Shown: in pieces, positions 46,959-55,113 of the stretch
How the letters are laid out: every line of letters begins with the position of its first letter
Numbering within the stretch: position 1 is the stretch's first letter
The notes under the pieces: model-generated
Databases searched by the model: none
Seen by the model: only the letters and a program-made list of their open reading frames with translations
What the model was told of the DNA's origin: nothing
Position numbers and translations under genes: made by a program
NCBI GenBank assembly: GCA_016719755.1
Contig: JADJYM010000013.1
Coordinates: 2,501-66,500, forward strand
Direction of reading: 5' to 3'
Origin: Novosphingobium sp.
GTDB taxonomy: Bacteria > Pseudomonadota > Alphaproteobacteria > Sphingomonadales > Sphingomonadaceae
Length of the DNA: 64,000 nucleotides

Positions 46959-47465
46959 GTGGCAGACAAGCCATCGGGCGTGCGGCATCCAGCCGAATAT
47001 TACACCAATCCGGAAAACAGCATCGGCTATCTGGCGCGGATCGTGTTCCGCTCGTTCTCGCGGTTGCTGGAACGGGGCACGCTGACGCGCAGCGTCTCGG
47101 CCGGGCAGTGGCGGTTCCTGCGCCAGCTGTGGCGCGAGGACGGGATCACCCAGCGCGAACTGAGCGAGCGGGTGGGGATGCGCGAGCCGACCACCGTGGT
47201 GGCGGTCAAGGGGCTGGAAAAGGCGGGCCTCATCACCCGCACCAAGACGCCTGACGATCGCCGCAAGACCTTCATCCACCTGACACCCTATGCCCGCAGC
47301 CTTGAGCTGGAACTCGCGCCGTTCAACGCCGAGATTCACGAGATCGCGACCCGGGGGATGACCGAGCAGGAGGTGGAAACCATGCAGGTGCTGATGCGCC
47401 GGGTGATCGCCAACCTGGCCGAGGAAAACGCCAAGCTTGAACTGGAAAGCGATCTCCAGGCCTGA
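46959..47465 (+). CDS. MarR family transcriptional regulator
   Basis: A 168-residue winged-helix protein: GYLARIVFRSFSRLLE, then SAGQWRFLRQLWREDGITQRELSERVGMREPTTVVAVKGLEKAGLITRTKTPDDRRKTFIHLTPYARSLE, and a C-terminal dimerisation helix. The start is GTG at 46959 with AAGGGGAAG upstream. It stands between the sulfatase and the catabolic operon starting at 47559, each of which carries a TTAG-N4-CTA element upstream, so it is a plausible local repressor of both and of itself. Confidence 0.9.
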   Translation: MADKPSGVRHPAEYYTNPENSIGYLARIVFRSFSRLLERGTLTRSVSAGQWRFLRQLWREDGITQRELSERVGMREPTTVVAVKGLEKAGLITRTKTPDDRRKTFIHLTPYARSLELELAPFNAEIHEIATRGMTEQEVETMQVLMRRVIANLAEENAKLELESDLQA

Positions 47466-47517
47466 TTTCCCGCGCCTTGGCATGGAATACGCGCGCTTGC
47501 TCCCCGTGCCCGCAATC

Positions 47518-47536
47518 GGTTAGTCTTCTAATCATT
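47518..47536. promoter_or_regulatory. TTAG-N4-CTA operator-like element upstream of the FMN reductase operon
   Basis: GGTTAGTCTTCTAATCATT lies 22 bases upstream of the GTG start at 47559. It agrees with the element at 46804 at 13 of 19 positions, including the TTAG and CTTCTAA blocks. The position fits repression of the 47.6-55.0 kb operon. Confidence 0.55.
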
Positions 47537-47558
47537 TTTACGGGAATCGGGGGCAGAT

Positions 47559-48143
47559 GTGACCGGAATTGCAGTTCTGGCGGGCAGCACGCGCGAAGGA
47601 TCGTTCAACCGGGCACTGGCGGCAGCGGCAGCGCGCGCGCTGGAGGCGCAAGGGGCGCACGTCACCGTGATCGACCTGGCCGACTACGACCTGCCGCTCT
47701 ATTCCGCCGCGCTTGAGGCGAACGCCTTTCCGCCCGATGCGCGGCGGCTGAAGCAGGTGCTGGCCGCGCAGGCCGGATTGCTGGTGGTGACGCCGGAATA
47801 CAACGGCTCGATCCCGCCGCTGCTCAAGAACGCGATCGACTGGGCCTCGCGCCCCACGGATGGCGAGGCGATGCTGGCGCTCAGCGCCTATCGCGGCAAG
47901 GCGGCGGCGGTGATGTCGGCCTCGCTCAGCCCGTTCGGGGGCCTGCGGGCGGTGACGCACCTGCGTCAGATCCTCTCCACGGTGCAGATGCTGGTGATCC
48001 CCGAACAGGTCCAGCTGCCCGCCGCGCACACGGCCTTTGCCGAGGATGGCACTCTGAAGGACGCGATGGCCGCATCGCTGGTGGACCTGACCGCCGCCAG
48101 TCTGGTGCGCGTTGCGGCAGCCCTTGCGCAGGGCGGGCGATAG
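47559..48143 (+). CDS. NADPH-dependent FMN reductase
   Basis: A 194-residue flavodoxin-fold reductase. It opens GIAVLAGSTREGSFNRALA (FMN phosphate loop GSTREGSFN) and has the family motif VTPEYNGSIPPLLKNAIDWASRP. It supplies reduced flavin or reduces quinones. The start is GTG with a GGGGGCAG upstream. It heads a rightward operon; reduced FMN might serve an oxygenase encoded in the island, but no flavin-dependent monooxygenase is visible here. Confidence 0.9.
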   Translation: MTGIAVLAGSTREGSFNRALAAAAARALEAQGAHVTVIDLADYDLPLYSAALEANAFPPDARRLKQVLAAQAGLLVVTPEYNGSIPPLLKNAIDWASRPTDGEAMLALSAYRGKAAAVMSASLSPFGGLRAVTHLRQILSTVQMLVIPEQVQLPAAHTAFAEDGTLKDAMAASLVDLTAASLVRVAAALAQGGR

Positions 48144-48147
48144 AGAT

Positions 48148-48166
48148 ACTTAGTATTCTATCTAAT
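48148..48166. promoter_or_regulatory. TTAG-N4-CTA operator-like element upstream of acyl-CoA ligase
   Basis: ACTTAGTATTCTATCTAAT sits between the reductase stop (48143) and the ligase ATG (48184). It matches the element at 56199, in front of another acyl-CoA ligase, at 16 of 19 positions. Its closeness to the start codon suggests a separate, repressible promoter for the ligase. Confidence 0.55.
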
Positions 48167-48183
48167 TTGCAGAAGGCACCCGC

Positions 48184-49818
48184 ATGGACGGTTTGATGCA
48201 GAACGTGCCGCTGACGGTCGACCGGGTGATCGACCATGCGGCAGCCTGGCATGGCGGGCGCGAAGTGGTTTCGCGCGATGCGGACGGGCGGGTAACGCGC
48301 ACCACCTACGCCGCTGTCCATGCCGACGCCAAGCGGGTCTCGAACGCGCTGGCCGCCGAAGGAATCAAGCCCGGCGACCGGGTTGCGACCATGGCCTGGA
48401 ACGGCGCGCGGCACCTTGCCGCATGGTACGGCGCATCGTGCATGGGGGCGGTGCTCCACACGCTGAACCCGCGCCTGTTCATGGAACAGATCGTCTATAT
48501 CGCGAACCATGCGGGCGACCGGCTGCTGCTGGCCGATCCCGCGATTGCCGATCTGGTGGGGCAACTGCTGCCGCAGGTGCCCAGCATCGAAAAGGTGGTG
48601 TTCCTGTGCGACCGGGCCTCCATGCCCGCCACCGCCTATCCCGCCGTGGCTTTCGACGACTGGATCGCGCCGTATCCCGCCGACCATGCCTGGGGCCAGT
48701 TCGGTGAGAATACCGCCTGCGGGCTGTGCTATACCAGTGGCACCACCGGCAATCCCAAGGGCGTGCTCTATTCGCACCGCTCCAATTACATCCACGCGCT
48801 GATGACGCTCCAGCGCGACGCGCTGGCGCTGTCGGCGCGCGATACGGTGCTGCTGGTCGTGCCGATGTACCATGCCAACGCCTGGGGCGTGGTGTTCTCC
48901 GCGCCGATCGTCGGGGCCAAGCTGGTCCTGCCGGGGCAGCGGATGGACGGGGAATCGATCTACAACCTGATCGAGCAGGAAGGCGTCACCTATTCCTCCG
49001 CCGTGCCGACCGTGTGGCAGATGCTGCTGCAATACGTGCAGGAGAACGGCAAGCGGTTCAGCACGCTCCAGCGCGTTACCATCGGCGGTTCGGCCTGCCC
49101 GGAATCGATCGTCCGCACTTTCCGCGACGATTACGGGGTTGACGTGATCCAGGGCTGGGGGATGACCGAAACCTCTCCGCTGGGCACCGTTTCGGTCCCC
49201 AATGCGGCGGTGGCGGCAATGGATGACGATGCGCAGCTGGCCCACAAGCTGAAGCAGGGACGGCTGCTGTTCGGGCTGGACATGAAGCTGGTCGACGATG
49301 CCGGAAACCGCCTGCCGCATGACGGCAAGACCCCGGGGCGGCTGTTGATCAAGGGGCCGACGATTGCCTCAGGCTATTTCGGCGGCGATGGCGGCGATGT
49401 GCTGGACGGCGAAGGCTTCTTCGATACCGGCGATGTCGCCACCATCGACGCGCAGGGCTATATGCAGATTACCGACCGGGCCAAGGACGTGGTCAAGTCC
49501 GGCGGCGAATGGATCAGCTCGATCGAGATCGAGAACATCGCGATGGGCCACCCCGCGCTTGCCAATGCCGCCGTGGTGGGCGTGGCCCATCCCAAGTGGG
49601 ACGAGCGCCCGATCCTGATCTGCCAGCTGAAGCCCGGCGCCAGCGCCAACGCGGACGAGCTGCGCGGCTTCCTGACCGGGAAGATCGCCACCTGGTGGAT
49701 GCCCGACGACGTGCTGTTCGTGGACGAAATCCCGCTCGGCCCGACTGGCAAGATCGACAAGAGGGCGATCCGTGCGGGCCTCACCGGCTACAAGCTGCCG
49801 TTCGAGGCGAGCCGCTGA
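48184..49818 (+). CDS. Acyl-CoA synthetase (medium/long-chain, AlkK-like)
   Basis: A 544-residue adenylate-forming ligase with P-loop [11 protein letters not shown] (183-193), GWGMTETSPLGTV, the A8 region DTGDVATIDAQGYMQITDRAKDVVKSGGEWISSIEIEN and the C-terminal GPTGK lysine at about 523. The motif set ([32 protein letters not shown]) is that of AlkK-like medium-chain acyl-CoA ligases, a branch different from the other ligases here. It is the second gene of the operon starting at 47559 but may have its own promoter. Confidence 0.93.
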   Translation: MDGLMQNVPLTVDRVIDHAAAWHGGREVVSRDADGRVTRTTYAAVHADAKRVSNALAAEGIKPGDRVATMAWNGARHLAAWYGASCMGAVLHTLNPRLFMEQIVYIANHAGDRLLLADPAIADLVGQLLPQVPSIEKVVFLCDRASMPATAYPAVAFDDWIAPYPADHAWGQFGENTACGLCYTSGTTGNPKGVLYSHRSNYIHALMTLQRDALALSARDTVLLVVPMYHANAWGVVFSAPIVGAKLVLPGQRMDGESIYNLIEQEGVTYSSAVPTVWQMLLQYVQENGKRFSTLQRVTIGGSACPESIVRTFRDDYGVDVIQGWGMTETSPLGTVSVPNAAVAAMDDDAQLAHKLKQGRLLFGLDMKLVDDAGNRLPHDGKTPGRLLIKGPTIASGYFGGDGGDVLDGEGFFDTGDVATIDAQGYMQITDRAKDVVKSGGEWISSIEIENIAMGHPALANAAVVGVAHPKWDERPILICQLKPGASANADELRGFLTGKIATWWMPDDVLFVDEIPLGPTGKIDKRAIRAGLTGYKLPFEASR

Positions 49819-49841
49819 TGGCGTGCCCCCATAGCCCTGAT

Positions 49842-49937
49842 CGCCCCTCCCCGTGGGGGAGCGATTGGGCTGGGGGTAGCGCCCTTGCGCCTATGCCGAA
49901 CACCCCCACCCAACCCTCCCCCTTCAGGGGGAGGGCT
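49842..49937. repeat. GC-rich double-hairpin repeat, inverted relative to 38075-38168
   Basis: A stem CTCCCC-GTG-GGGGAG (49847-49861) is followed, after a G/C-run section, by a 10-bp stem with a TC loop (49914-49923 / 49926-49935). Read on the minus strand it parallels the unit at 38075-38168. It lies inside the operon between ligase and hydrolase, so it probably modulates rather than ends transcription. Confidence 0.7.
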
Positions 49938-49963
49938 TCCAGAACAGAAGAACAGGAGAGACG

Positions 49964-51094
49964 ATGATGGACCCCAACGGGATCGAAGGGCTGGACGCCA
50001 CTTTCATCGGGCGGACATCGCCCACCGCGCCGCGCATTCAGGCGGGTGGGCATCCGTGCCAGGGCATCTACTGGACCCAGGCCGGCAAGCGCCCGAAGGT
50101 CGCGATCATCGCCACGCACTACAACGTCGACTTCTCCGAACATTACATCGCCCCCTATTTCGCGCGGGCTGGGTTCGGGTTCCTGGGCTGGAACACCCGC
50201 TACCGGGGGTTCGAGGACACGTTCATGCTGGAACACGCGGTGCTGGACATCGGCGTGGGCGTGCGCTGGCTGAAAGAGGAAGCGGGCGTGGAGGCCGTGG
50301 TGATCCTCGGCAATTCGGGCGGCGGTTCGCTGATGGGCGCCTATCAGGCCGAAGCCATCGCTCCGACCCTGACCGACCGGTTGCCATCCGTGGGCCAGGA
50401 TGCGCTGGCGCAGCTTATCAAGGGCGATCTCTACATCTCGTTCAACGCGCACCAGGGCCGCCCCGAAGTGCTGACCGACTGGATGGACGCCTCGGTCATC
50501 GACGAGAACGATCCGGTGGCGACCGATCCTTCGCTCGATCCGTTCAACCCGGATAACGGCCCGCCCTATTCGGCGGAATTCGTCACCCGCTACCGCGCGG
50601 CGCAGCGCGCGCGCAACCAGCGGATCACCGACTGGGCCAAGGCGGAACTCGCGCGGCTCAACGCGGCTGGCGTGCCCGACCGGATTTTCCCGATGTTCCG
50701 CTGCTGGGGCGATATCCGCTGCGTTGATCCCACGCTCGACCCGTCGGACCGCAAGCCCAACTGGTGCTATCGCGGCGATCCGGCGATTGCCAACCGCACC
50801 CCTTCCATCGGGCGGGCCAATACGCTGAAGACCTGGCTCAACATGTGGAGCCTTGAAACCTCGCCGTGTCAGGGCAAACCCCACCTCGCCAAGCACGATA
50901 CGCCCGCGCTGGTGGTGCAGGGCACCGCCGATACCGGCGTGTTCCCCAGCGATGCGCGCGCGATGTTCGATTTTCTGGGGACGAGCGACAAACGGCTCGA
51001 ACTGATTCCCGGCGCGCATTATTTTGAGGATTCGCTGGCCGAGCGGCAGAACGCCGCCGACCTCGTCAGCGCGTGGATCCGGGAGAAGCTTTGA
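49964..51094 (+). CDS. Alpha/beta hydrolase family protein
   Basis: A 376-residue alpha/beta-hydrolase. The nucleophile elbow is GNSGG (S118), preceded by VEAVVILGN; the acid is probably in GTADTGVFPSD and the histidine in PGAHYFED. It is larger than simple esterases owing to an insertion (residues about 150-280) rich in Trp/Arg/Asp. The RBS AGGAGAG precedes two adjacent ATGs (49964, 49967). Its stop overlaps the kinase start (TGATG). It may hydrolyse an ester, lactone or thioester of the pathway. Confidence 0.88.
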   Translation: MMDPNGIEGLDATFIGRTSPTAPRIQAGGHPCQGIYWTQAGKRPKVAIIATHYNVDFSEHYIAPYFARAGFGFLGWNTRYRGFEDTFMLEHAVLDIGVGVRWLKEEAGVEAVVILGNSGGGSLMGAYQAEAIAPTLTDRLPSVGQDALAQLIKGDLYISFNAHQGRPEVLTDWMDASVIDENDPVATDPSLDPFNPDNGPPYSAEFVTRYRAAQRARNQRITDWAKAELARLNAAGVPDRIFPMFRCWGDIRCVDPTLDPSDRKPNWCYRGDPAIANRTPSIGRANTLKTWLNMWSLETSPCQGKPHLAKHDTPALVVQGTADTGVFPSDARAMFDFLGTSDKRLELIPGAHYFEDSLAERQNAADLVSAWIREKL

Positions 51095-52074
51095 TGGATG
51101 ATGGCGCCGCACAGTTGATCGAGGCTCTGCGCGGCGCCGCCCTGATCGGAGCGGAACCGCCCGATCTGGTGCCGCTGACCGGCGGGGTTTCCTGCGACGT
51201 CTGGAAGCTCGAAACGCCCTCCGGCCCCGTAGTGGTCAAGCGCCCGCTGCCGCAATTGCGGGTCGTCGCGCTGTGGGAAGCGCCGGTGGAGCGGGGCACG
51301 GCAGAAGTGCGCTGGCTGCGCCGGGCGCAGGGGATCGATCCCGCGCTGGTGCCAGAAGTGCTGGCCGATTTTCCCGAGCTCCACGCCTTTGTCCTGCGCT
51401 TTATTCCCGGTTGCCCGGTGTGGAAGGACGAACTGATCGCGGGCCGCGTCGATCCGGCCTTCGCGGCGATGGTGGGCAGCGGGATCGCCAGGGTTCATGC
51501 CGCCACCGCCTTCAATCGGTCGGACCAGGCGTCCTTTCCCAACCAGGCGATGTTCAGCGCGCTGCGGCTCGATCCGTTCTTCCTGCACGCGGCGCGGCAG
51601 GATGCGGAGCTGGCTCCGGCGCTGCACGGGCTGGTCCACCTGTTCAGCGATCACGGGATCGCCCTGGTCCACGGCGATGTCAGCCCCAAGAACATCCTCG
51701 TCGCGGCGCAAGGCCCGGTGTTCCTTGACGCGGAATGCGCGACCTGGGGCGATCCGGCCTTTGACCTTGCGTTCTGCACTACGCACCTGCTGCTGAAAGC
51801 GGTCTGGCTGGATAGCGAGGCGCTGCGCGATGCGGCCGCCGCGATGGTTTCAGCCTATGCGGCAGGGATTGACTGGGAACCGCCCGCGGACTTCATGGCC
51901 CGCGCCGGGGCCTATTGCGCCGGGCTGCTGCTGGCACGGATCGAGGGCAAGTCGCCCGCGCCCTACATGACCGACGATCTTCACAAGACCACCGTGCGCG
52001 CGCAGGCGCGCGCCCTGCTGCTGCGTCCGCAGCCGCTCGATGCGCTGGTGGCGCAATGGCAAAGGACCCTTTGA
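51094..52074 (+). CDS. APH/ChoK-type phosphotransferase
   Basis: A 326-residue kinase of the aminoglycoside phosphotransferase fold. The catalytic loop is H193-G-D195 in LVHGDVSPKNILV and the metal aspartate is in FLDAECATWGDPAFDLA; the ATP-binding lysine is probably in GPVVVKRPLPQ. In catabolic settings such kinases phosphorylate small hydroxy compounds, as LvaA does with 4-hydroxyacyl-CoA in levulinate catabolism. Here it is locked by TGATG overlaps between a hydrolase and an enolase paralogue, suggesting that the phosphorylated product is the enolase-like enzyme's substrate. Drug resistance is unlikely. Confidence 0.88.
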   Translation: MDDGAAQLIEALRGAALIGAEPPDLVPLTGGVSCDVWKLETPSGPVVVKRPLPQLRVVALWEAPVERGTAEVRWLRRAQGIDPALVPEVLADFPELHAFVLRFIPGCPVWKDELIAGRVDPAFAAMVGSGIARVHAATAFNRSDQASFPNQAMFSALRLDPFFLHAARQDAELAPALHGLVHLFSDHGIALVHGDVSPKNILVAAQGPVFLDAECATWGDPAFDLAFCTTHLLLKAVWLDSEALRDAAAAMVSAYAAGIDWEPPADFMARAGAYCAGLLLARIEGKSPAPYMTDDLHKTTVRAQARALLLRPQPLDALVAQWQRTL

Positions 52075-53372
52075 TGACTTCGCGTATCCTCTCCGTCACC
52101 GGCCGCCAGATCTGGGATTCGCGCGGGCGACCCACGGTGGAGGCAGAGGTCGTGCTGGAATCGGGCGCGCTCGGCCGCGCCATCGCCCCGGCTGGAGCAT
52201 CGCGCGGAGCGCATGAAGCCATCGACCTGCGCGACGGTGGCGAGGCGTTCGGCGGCTTTGGCGTTAACCGGGCCGTGGCCGGGATCGCGGCGGAAATTGC
52301 GCCTGCGCTGATCGGCATGGACGCGCGCGAGCAGGCGGCGATCGATGCCGCGCTGTGCGAACTCGATGGCACGGCGAACAAGGCGCGGCTGGGGGCGAAC
52401 GCGATTGTCGCCGTCTCGCTCGCGGTGCTTCACGCCGCCGCCGATCATGCGCGCGAGCCGCTGTGGCGATACCTTGCGGGCGGGCGCAAGGTTCGCCTGC
52501 CGCTTCCGGAAATCCAGATCTTCGGCGGCGGCGCCCATGCCGGGCGGCGCACCGACGTGCAGGACTTCATGGTGATGTGCCCGAAAGCGGGAACGTTCCG
52601 CCGCGCGCTGGAAATCACCGCCGATGTCTACCGTGCGGCGGGCCGCCTGATGGAAGCGCGCGGGCCATTGTCGGGCGTGGCGGACGAAGGCGGCTGGTGG
52701 CCGGACTTCGCCTCCAACGAGGATGCGCTCGACGTGCTGACCAAAGCCATCGAGGCAAGCGGCCACCGCGCGGGCGAGGACGTGTGGATCTCGCTCGACA
52801 TTGCCGCCAACGAACTGGGCGATGCTGCGGGCTACACGCTCGCGCTTGATGACCGGCGGCTGTCGGGCGGGGAGATGGCGGGCCGGATCGTGGAGTGGTG
52901 CAACCGCTATCCGATCCTTTCCATCGAGGACCCGGCTGGGCAGGACGACTGGGACAGCGTGGGGGCCGTCACCGCCGCTGTCGGGAACCGGGTGCAGATC
53001 ATCGGCGACGATGTGCTCGTCACCAATGCCGCGCGGGTGGAACGCGCCGCAGCTGGCAATGTGGTCAACGCTGCGCTGATCAAGGTCAACCAGGTGGGGA
53101 CCGTGACCGAGGCCAAGGCCGCGCTCGATGCCGCGCTGGCCCAGGGCTGGGGGGCAATCGTTTCGGCGCGTTCGGGCGAGAGCGAGGATGTGGCCATCGC
53201 ACACCTGTCGACCGGCTGGGACGCCGGGCAACTGAAGGTCGGCAGCTTCACCCGCTCCGAACGCATGGCCAAGTGGAACGAAGTGCTGCGGATCGAGGAA
53301 GCGATGGGCGCGGACGCCGTTTACGCTGGTGCCAGCGCCTTTGCGGCGCCGATCCGCGAGGCGCTGGCATGA
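52074..53372 (+). CDS. Enolase paralogue with altered active site
   Basis: A 432-residue enolase-family protein aligning end to end with glycolytic enolase. The catalytic pair is kept (E205 in ADEGGW and K337 in LIKVNQ, equivalent to E. coli E208 and K341), as are the metal ligands in ISLDIAANEL, SIEDP and GDD. Changed are the phosphate-loop histidine (E. coli H369 is A365 in SARSGESED), the mobile-loop threonine (GASTG becomes GASRG, R44) and E. coli E167 (D164). It should still abstract a proton and stabilise an enolate, but on a different substrate from 2-phosphoglycerate. It is coupled to the APH-type kinase upstream (TGATG) and to a 2-hydroxyacid dehydrogenase downstream (ATGA). Confidence 0.9.
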   Translation: MTSRILSVTGRQIWDSRGRPTVEAEVVLESGALGRAIAPAGASRGAHEAIDLRDGGEAFGGFGVNRAVAGIAAEIAPALIGMDAREQAAIDAALCELDGTANKARLGANAIVAVSLAVLHAAADHAREPLWRYLAGGRKVRLPLPEIQIFGGGAHAGRRTDVQDFMVMCPKAGTFRRALEITADVYRAAGRLMEARGPLSGVADEGGWWPDFASNEDALDVLTKAIEASGHRAGEDVWISLDIAANELGDAAGYTLALDDRRLSGGEMAGRIVEWCNRYPILSIEDPAGQDDWDSVGAVTAAVGNRVQIIGDDVLVTNAARVERAAAGNVVNAALIKVNQVGTVTEAKAALDAALAQGWGAIVSARSGESEDVAIAHLSTGWDAGQLKVGSFTRSERMAKWNEVLRIEEAMGADAVYAGASAFAAPIREALA

Positions 53373-54289
53373 TCGTGCTGCATGCCCGCCCCAGCCCCGG
53401 GTTTCGCGCGGCGGTGGACACGATTTTCGGCAAGGACGTGGTGGTCCATGTTGACGAGGCCGCGCCGCTCGATTCCGTTGCGGGGGAAATCACCGCGCTG
53501 CTCCATGTCCTCACCCCGGTGACGGCAGACTTCATCGCCTCCGCGCCGAACCTCAGGCTGATCCAGAAGCTGGGGGTGGGGGTCAACACCATCGCGCTCG
53601 ATGCGGCACGCGCCCACGGCACGGCGGTGTGCAACATGCCCGGCACCAACAGCCAGGCGGTCGCCGAAATGGCGCTGTCGCTGATGATGGCCGTGCTGCG
53701 CCGCACCTGCTTTTTCGATGCCCGCACCCGCGCGGGCGAGGGCTGGACGGCCGATCCTTCGGAACTCGACAATGTCGGGGAAGTGGCCGGGCGCACGGTT
53801 GGCCTGGTCGGGATCGGCAATTCGGCGCAGCGGCTGGCCCCGGTGCTGGCCGCGCTGGGGGCCAGGGTGGTCTATACCGCGCGGTCGAAGCGCGAGGTGC
53901 CTTACGAATACCTGCCGCTGGACCAGTTGCTGGCGCAAAGCGACATCGTTTCGCTGCATATCCCGCTGACCGAGGAGACGCGCGGCCTGATCGATCCCAC
54001 GGCGATGAAGCCGGGCGCGGTGCTGATCAACACCGCGCGCGGCGAACTGGTGGACGAGGGGCGGCTGGTAGCGGCGCTGGCCAGCGGCCACCTGCGCGGC
54101 GCTGGGCTGGACGTGTTCGCCGCCGAGCCGGTCCCGGCCGATAATCCGCTGCTTGGCCTGACAAACGTGGTGCTGGCCCCGCACATCGCCTGGCTCACCC
54201 CTGAAACGCTGGTCCGCAGCCTGAAGGTCGCGCACGAGAACTGCCGCCGCCTGACCGCTGGCGAGCCGCTGCTGCACCAGGTGGTGTGA
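53369..54289 (+). CDS. D-2-hydroxyacid dehydrogenase (NAD-binding)
   Basis: A 306-residue dehydrogenase of the D-isomer-specific 2-hydroxyacid family. Its catalytic triad is R224 (INTARGEL), E253 (DVFAAEPVP) and H272 (LAPHIAW). The nucleotide-binding loop is VGLVGIGNSAQRLAPVLAALGARVVY. It interconverts a 2-oxoacid and a 2-hydroxyacid. The start overlaps the enolase-like gene by 4 bases and its stop overlaps the next gene (TGATG). An oxoacid released by the enolase-like enzyme would be a natural substrate. Confidence 0.9.
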   Translation: MIVLHARPSPGFRAAVDTIFGKDVVVHVDEAAPLDSVAGEITALLHVLTPVTADFIASAPNLRLIQKLGVGVNTIALDAARAHGTAVCNMPGTNSQAVAEMALSLMMAVLRRTCFFDARTRAGEGWTADPSELDNVGEVAGRTVGLVGIGNSAQRLAPVLAALGARVVYTARSKREVPYEYLPLDQLLAQSDIVSLHIPLTEETRGLIDPTAMKPGAVLINTARGELVDEGRLVAALASGHLRGAGLDVFAAEPVPADNPLLGLTNVVLAPHIAWLTPETLVRSLKVAHENCRRLTAGEPLLHQVV

Positions 54290-54981
54290 TGGGCCTGCCA
54301 ATTGTTCTTATCACCGGGCAGTTGCTGACGGACGCGGTATGGCAGCCGCTGCTGGATGCCTGGGGCGACCGCGAGGTGATCGTCGCCGACAACCGCAGCG
54401 ACGATACGATTGCCGGTTTTGCGACCCGCCTGCTGGACAGTGCCCCGCCGCGCTTCGTCCTGATCGGCCACGCGATGGGCGGCTTCGTCGCGTTCGAAGT
54501 GATGCGCCGCGCGCCGCAGCGTGTGGCGAAGCTGGTGCTGATCTCCACGCTCGCCTCTGCCGATGGCCCGGCCCAGACCGCGCGGCGGCAGGGCTACATC
54601 GATCTGGTTCAGGCGGGCAAGTTCGAGACCGTGGTGGAGGAGCGGATTCCGATCCTGTTTCCCGAGGCCCGGCGCGGCGACGAACGCCTGCTTGGCATTG
54701 CCCGGCAGATGGCCGCCGAGACGGGCGCGGAAACTTTCCTGGCCCAGCAGCGTGCAATCATGGCGCGCGAGAACAGCCGCCCCCGGCTTGGCGAGATCGC
54801 CGTGCCCACACTGGTGATCTGGGGCGAGGAGGACGGCATCACCAGCCGTGCCCATCAGGAAGAGCTTGTCAGTTTGATTGACGGTTCCCGGCTTGCCGTC
54901 GTGCCCGGCGCGGGGCACCTGGTCACGCTTGAAGCGCCCGAAGTTGTGGTGCCCCTGGTGGATGCCTTCTTGGACGCCTAG
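54289..54981 (+). CDS. Alpha/beta-hydrolase fold protein lacking the nucleophilic serine
   Basis: A 230-residue protein with the alpha/beta-hydrolase fold (VLITGQLLTDAVWQPLL; VLIGHAMGGFVAFEVM; VIWGEEDGITSRAHQEEL; VPGAGHLVTLEAPE). The elbow expected to read GHSMGG reads GHAMGG, with alanine at residue 62, while the acidic residue and histidine remain. An ordinary serine-hydrolase mechanism is therefore unlikely; lyase or other chemistry without a covalent intermediate is possible. It is the last gene of the operon, coupled by TGATG. A GTG 3 bases earlier is a possible alternative start. Confidence 0.87.
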   Translation: MGLPIVLITGQLLTDAVWQPLLDAWGDREVIVADNRSDDTIAGFATRLLDSAPPRFVLIGHAMGGFVAFEVMRRAPQRVAKLVLISTLASADGPAQTARRQGYIDLVQAGKFETVVEERIPILFPEARRGDERLLGIARQMAAETGAETFLAQQRAIMARENSRPRLGEIAVPTLVIWGEEDGITSRAHQEELVSLIDGSRLAVVPGAGHLVTLEAPEVVVPLVDAFLDA

Positions 54982-55024
54982 GTGCCGCTAGGTGCCTTTA
55001 AGTGCCTTTCTGAAAAACCACCTG

Positions 55025-55090
55025 CCGTTCGTGTCGAGCCTGTCGAGACACGTGTGCGCCGACGTGTTTCGACAGGCTCGACACGAACGG
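55025..55090. repeat. Palindromic intergenic repeat, copy C (GTTCGTGTCGAG family)
   Basis: Arms 55025-55053 and 55062-55090 pair over 29 bp with a single mismatch. The ends match copy A, but the core is GAGCCTGTCGAG rather than GAGCGAAGTCGAG. It sits between the convergent hydrolase-fold and MetE-like genes. Just before it (54981-55015) GTGCC recurs three times. Confidence 0.88.
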
Positions 55091-55113
55091 AGGGCAGGGA
55101 GAAGGATCGTGTC

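Noticed and set aside
51094-52074. An aminoglycoside resistance gene
   Set aside because: The APH fold is shared with many small-molecule kinases; codon-overlapping neighbours are catabolic, so resistance is not supported.
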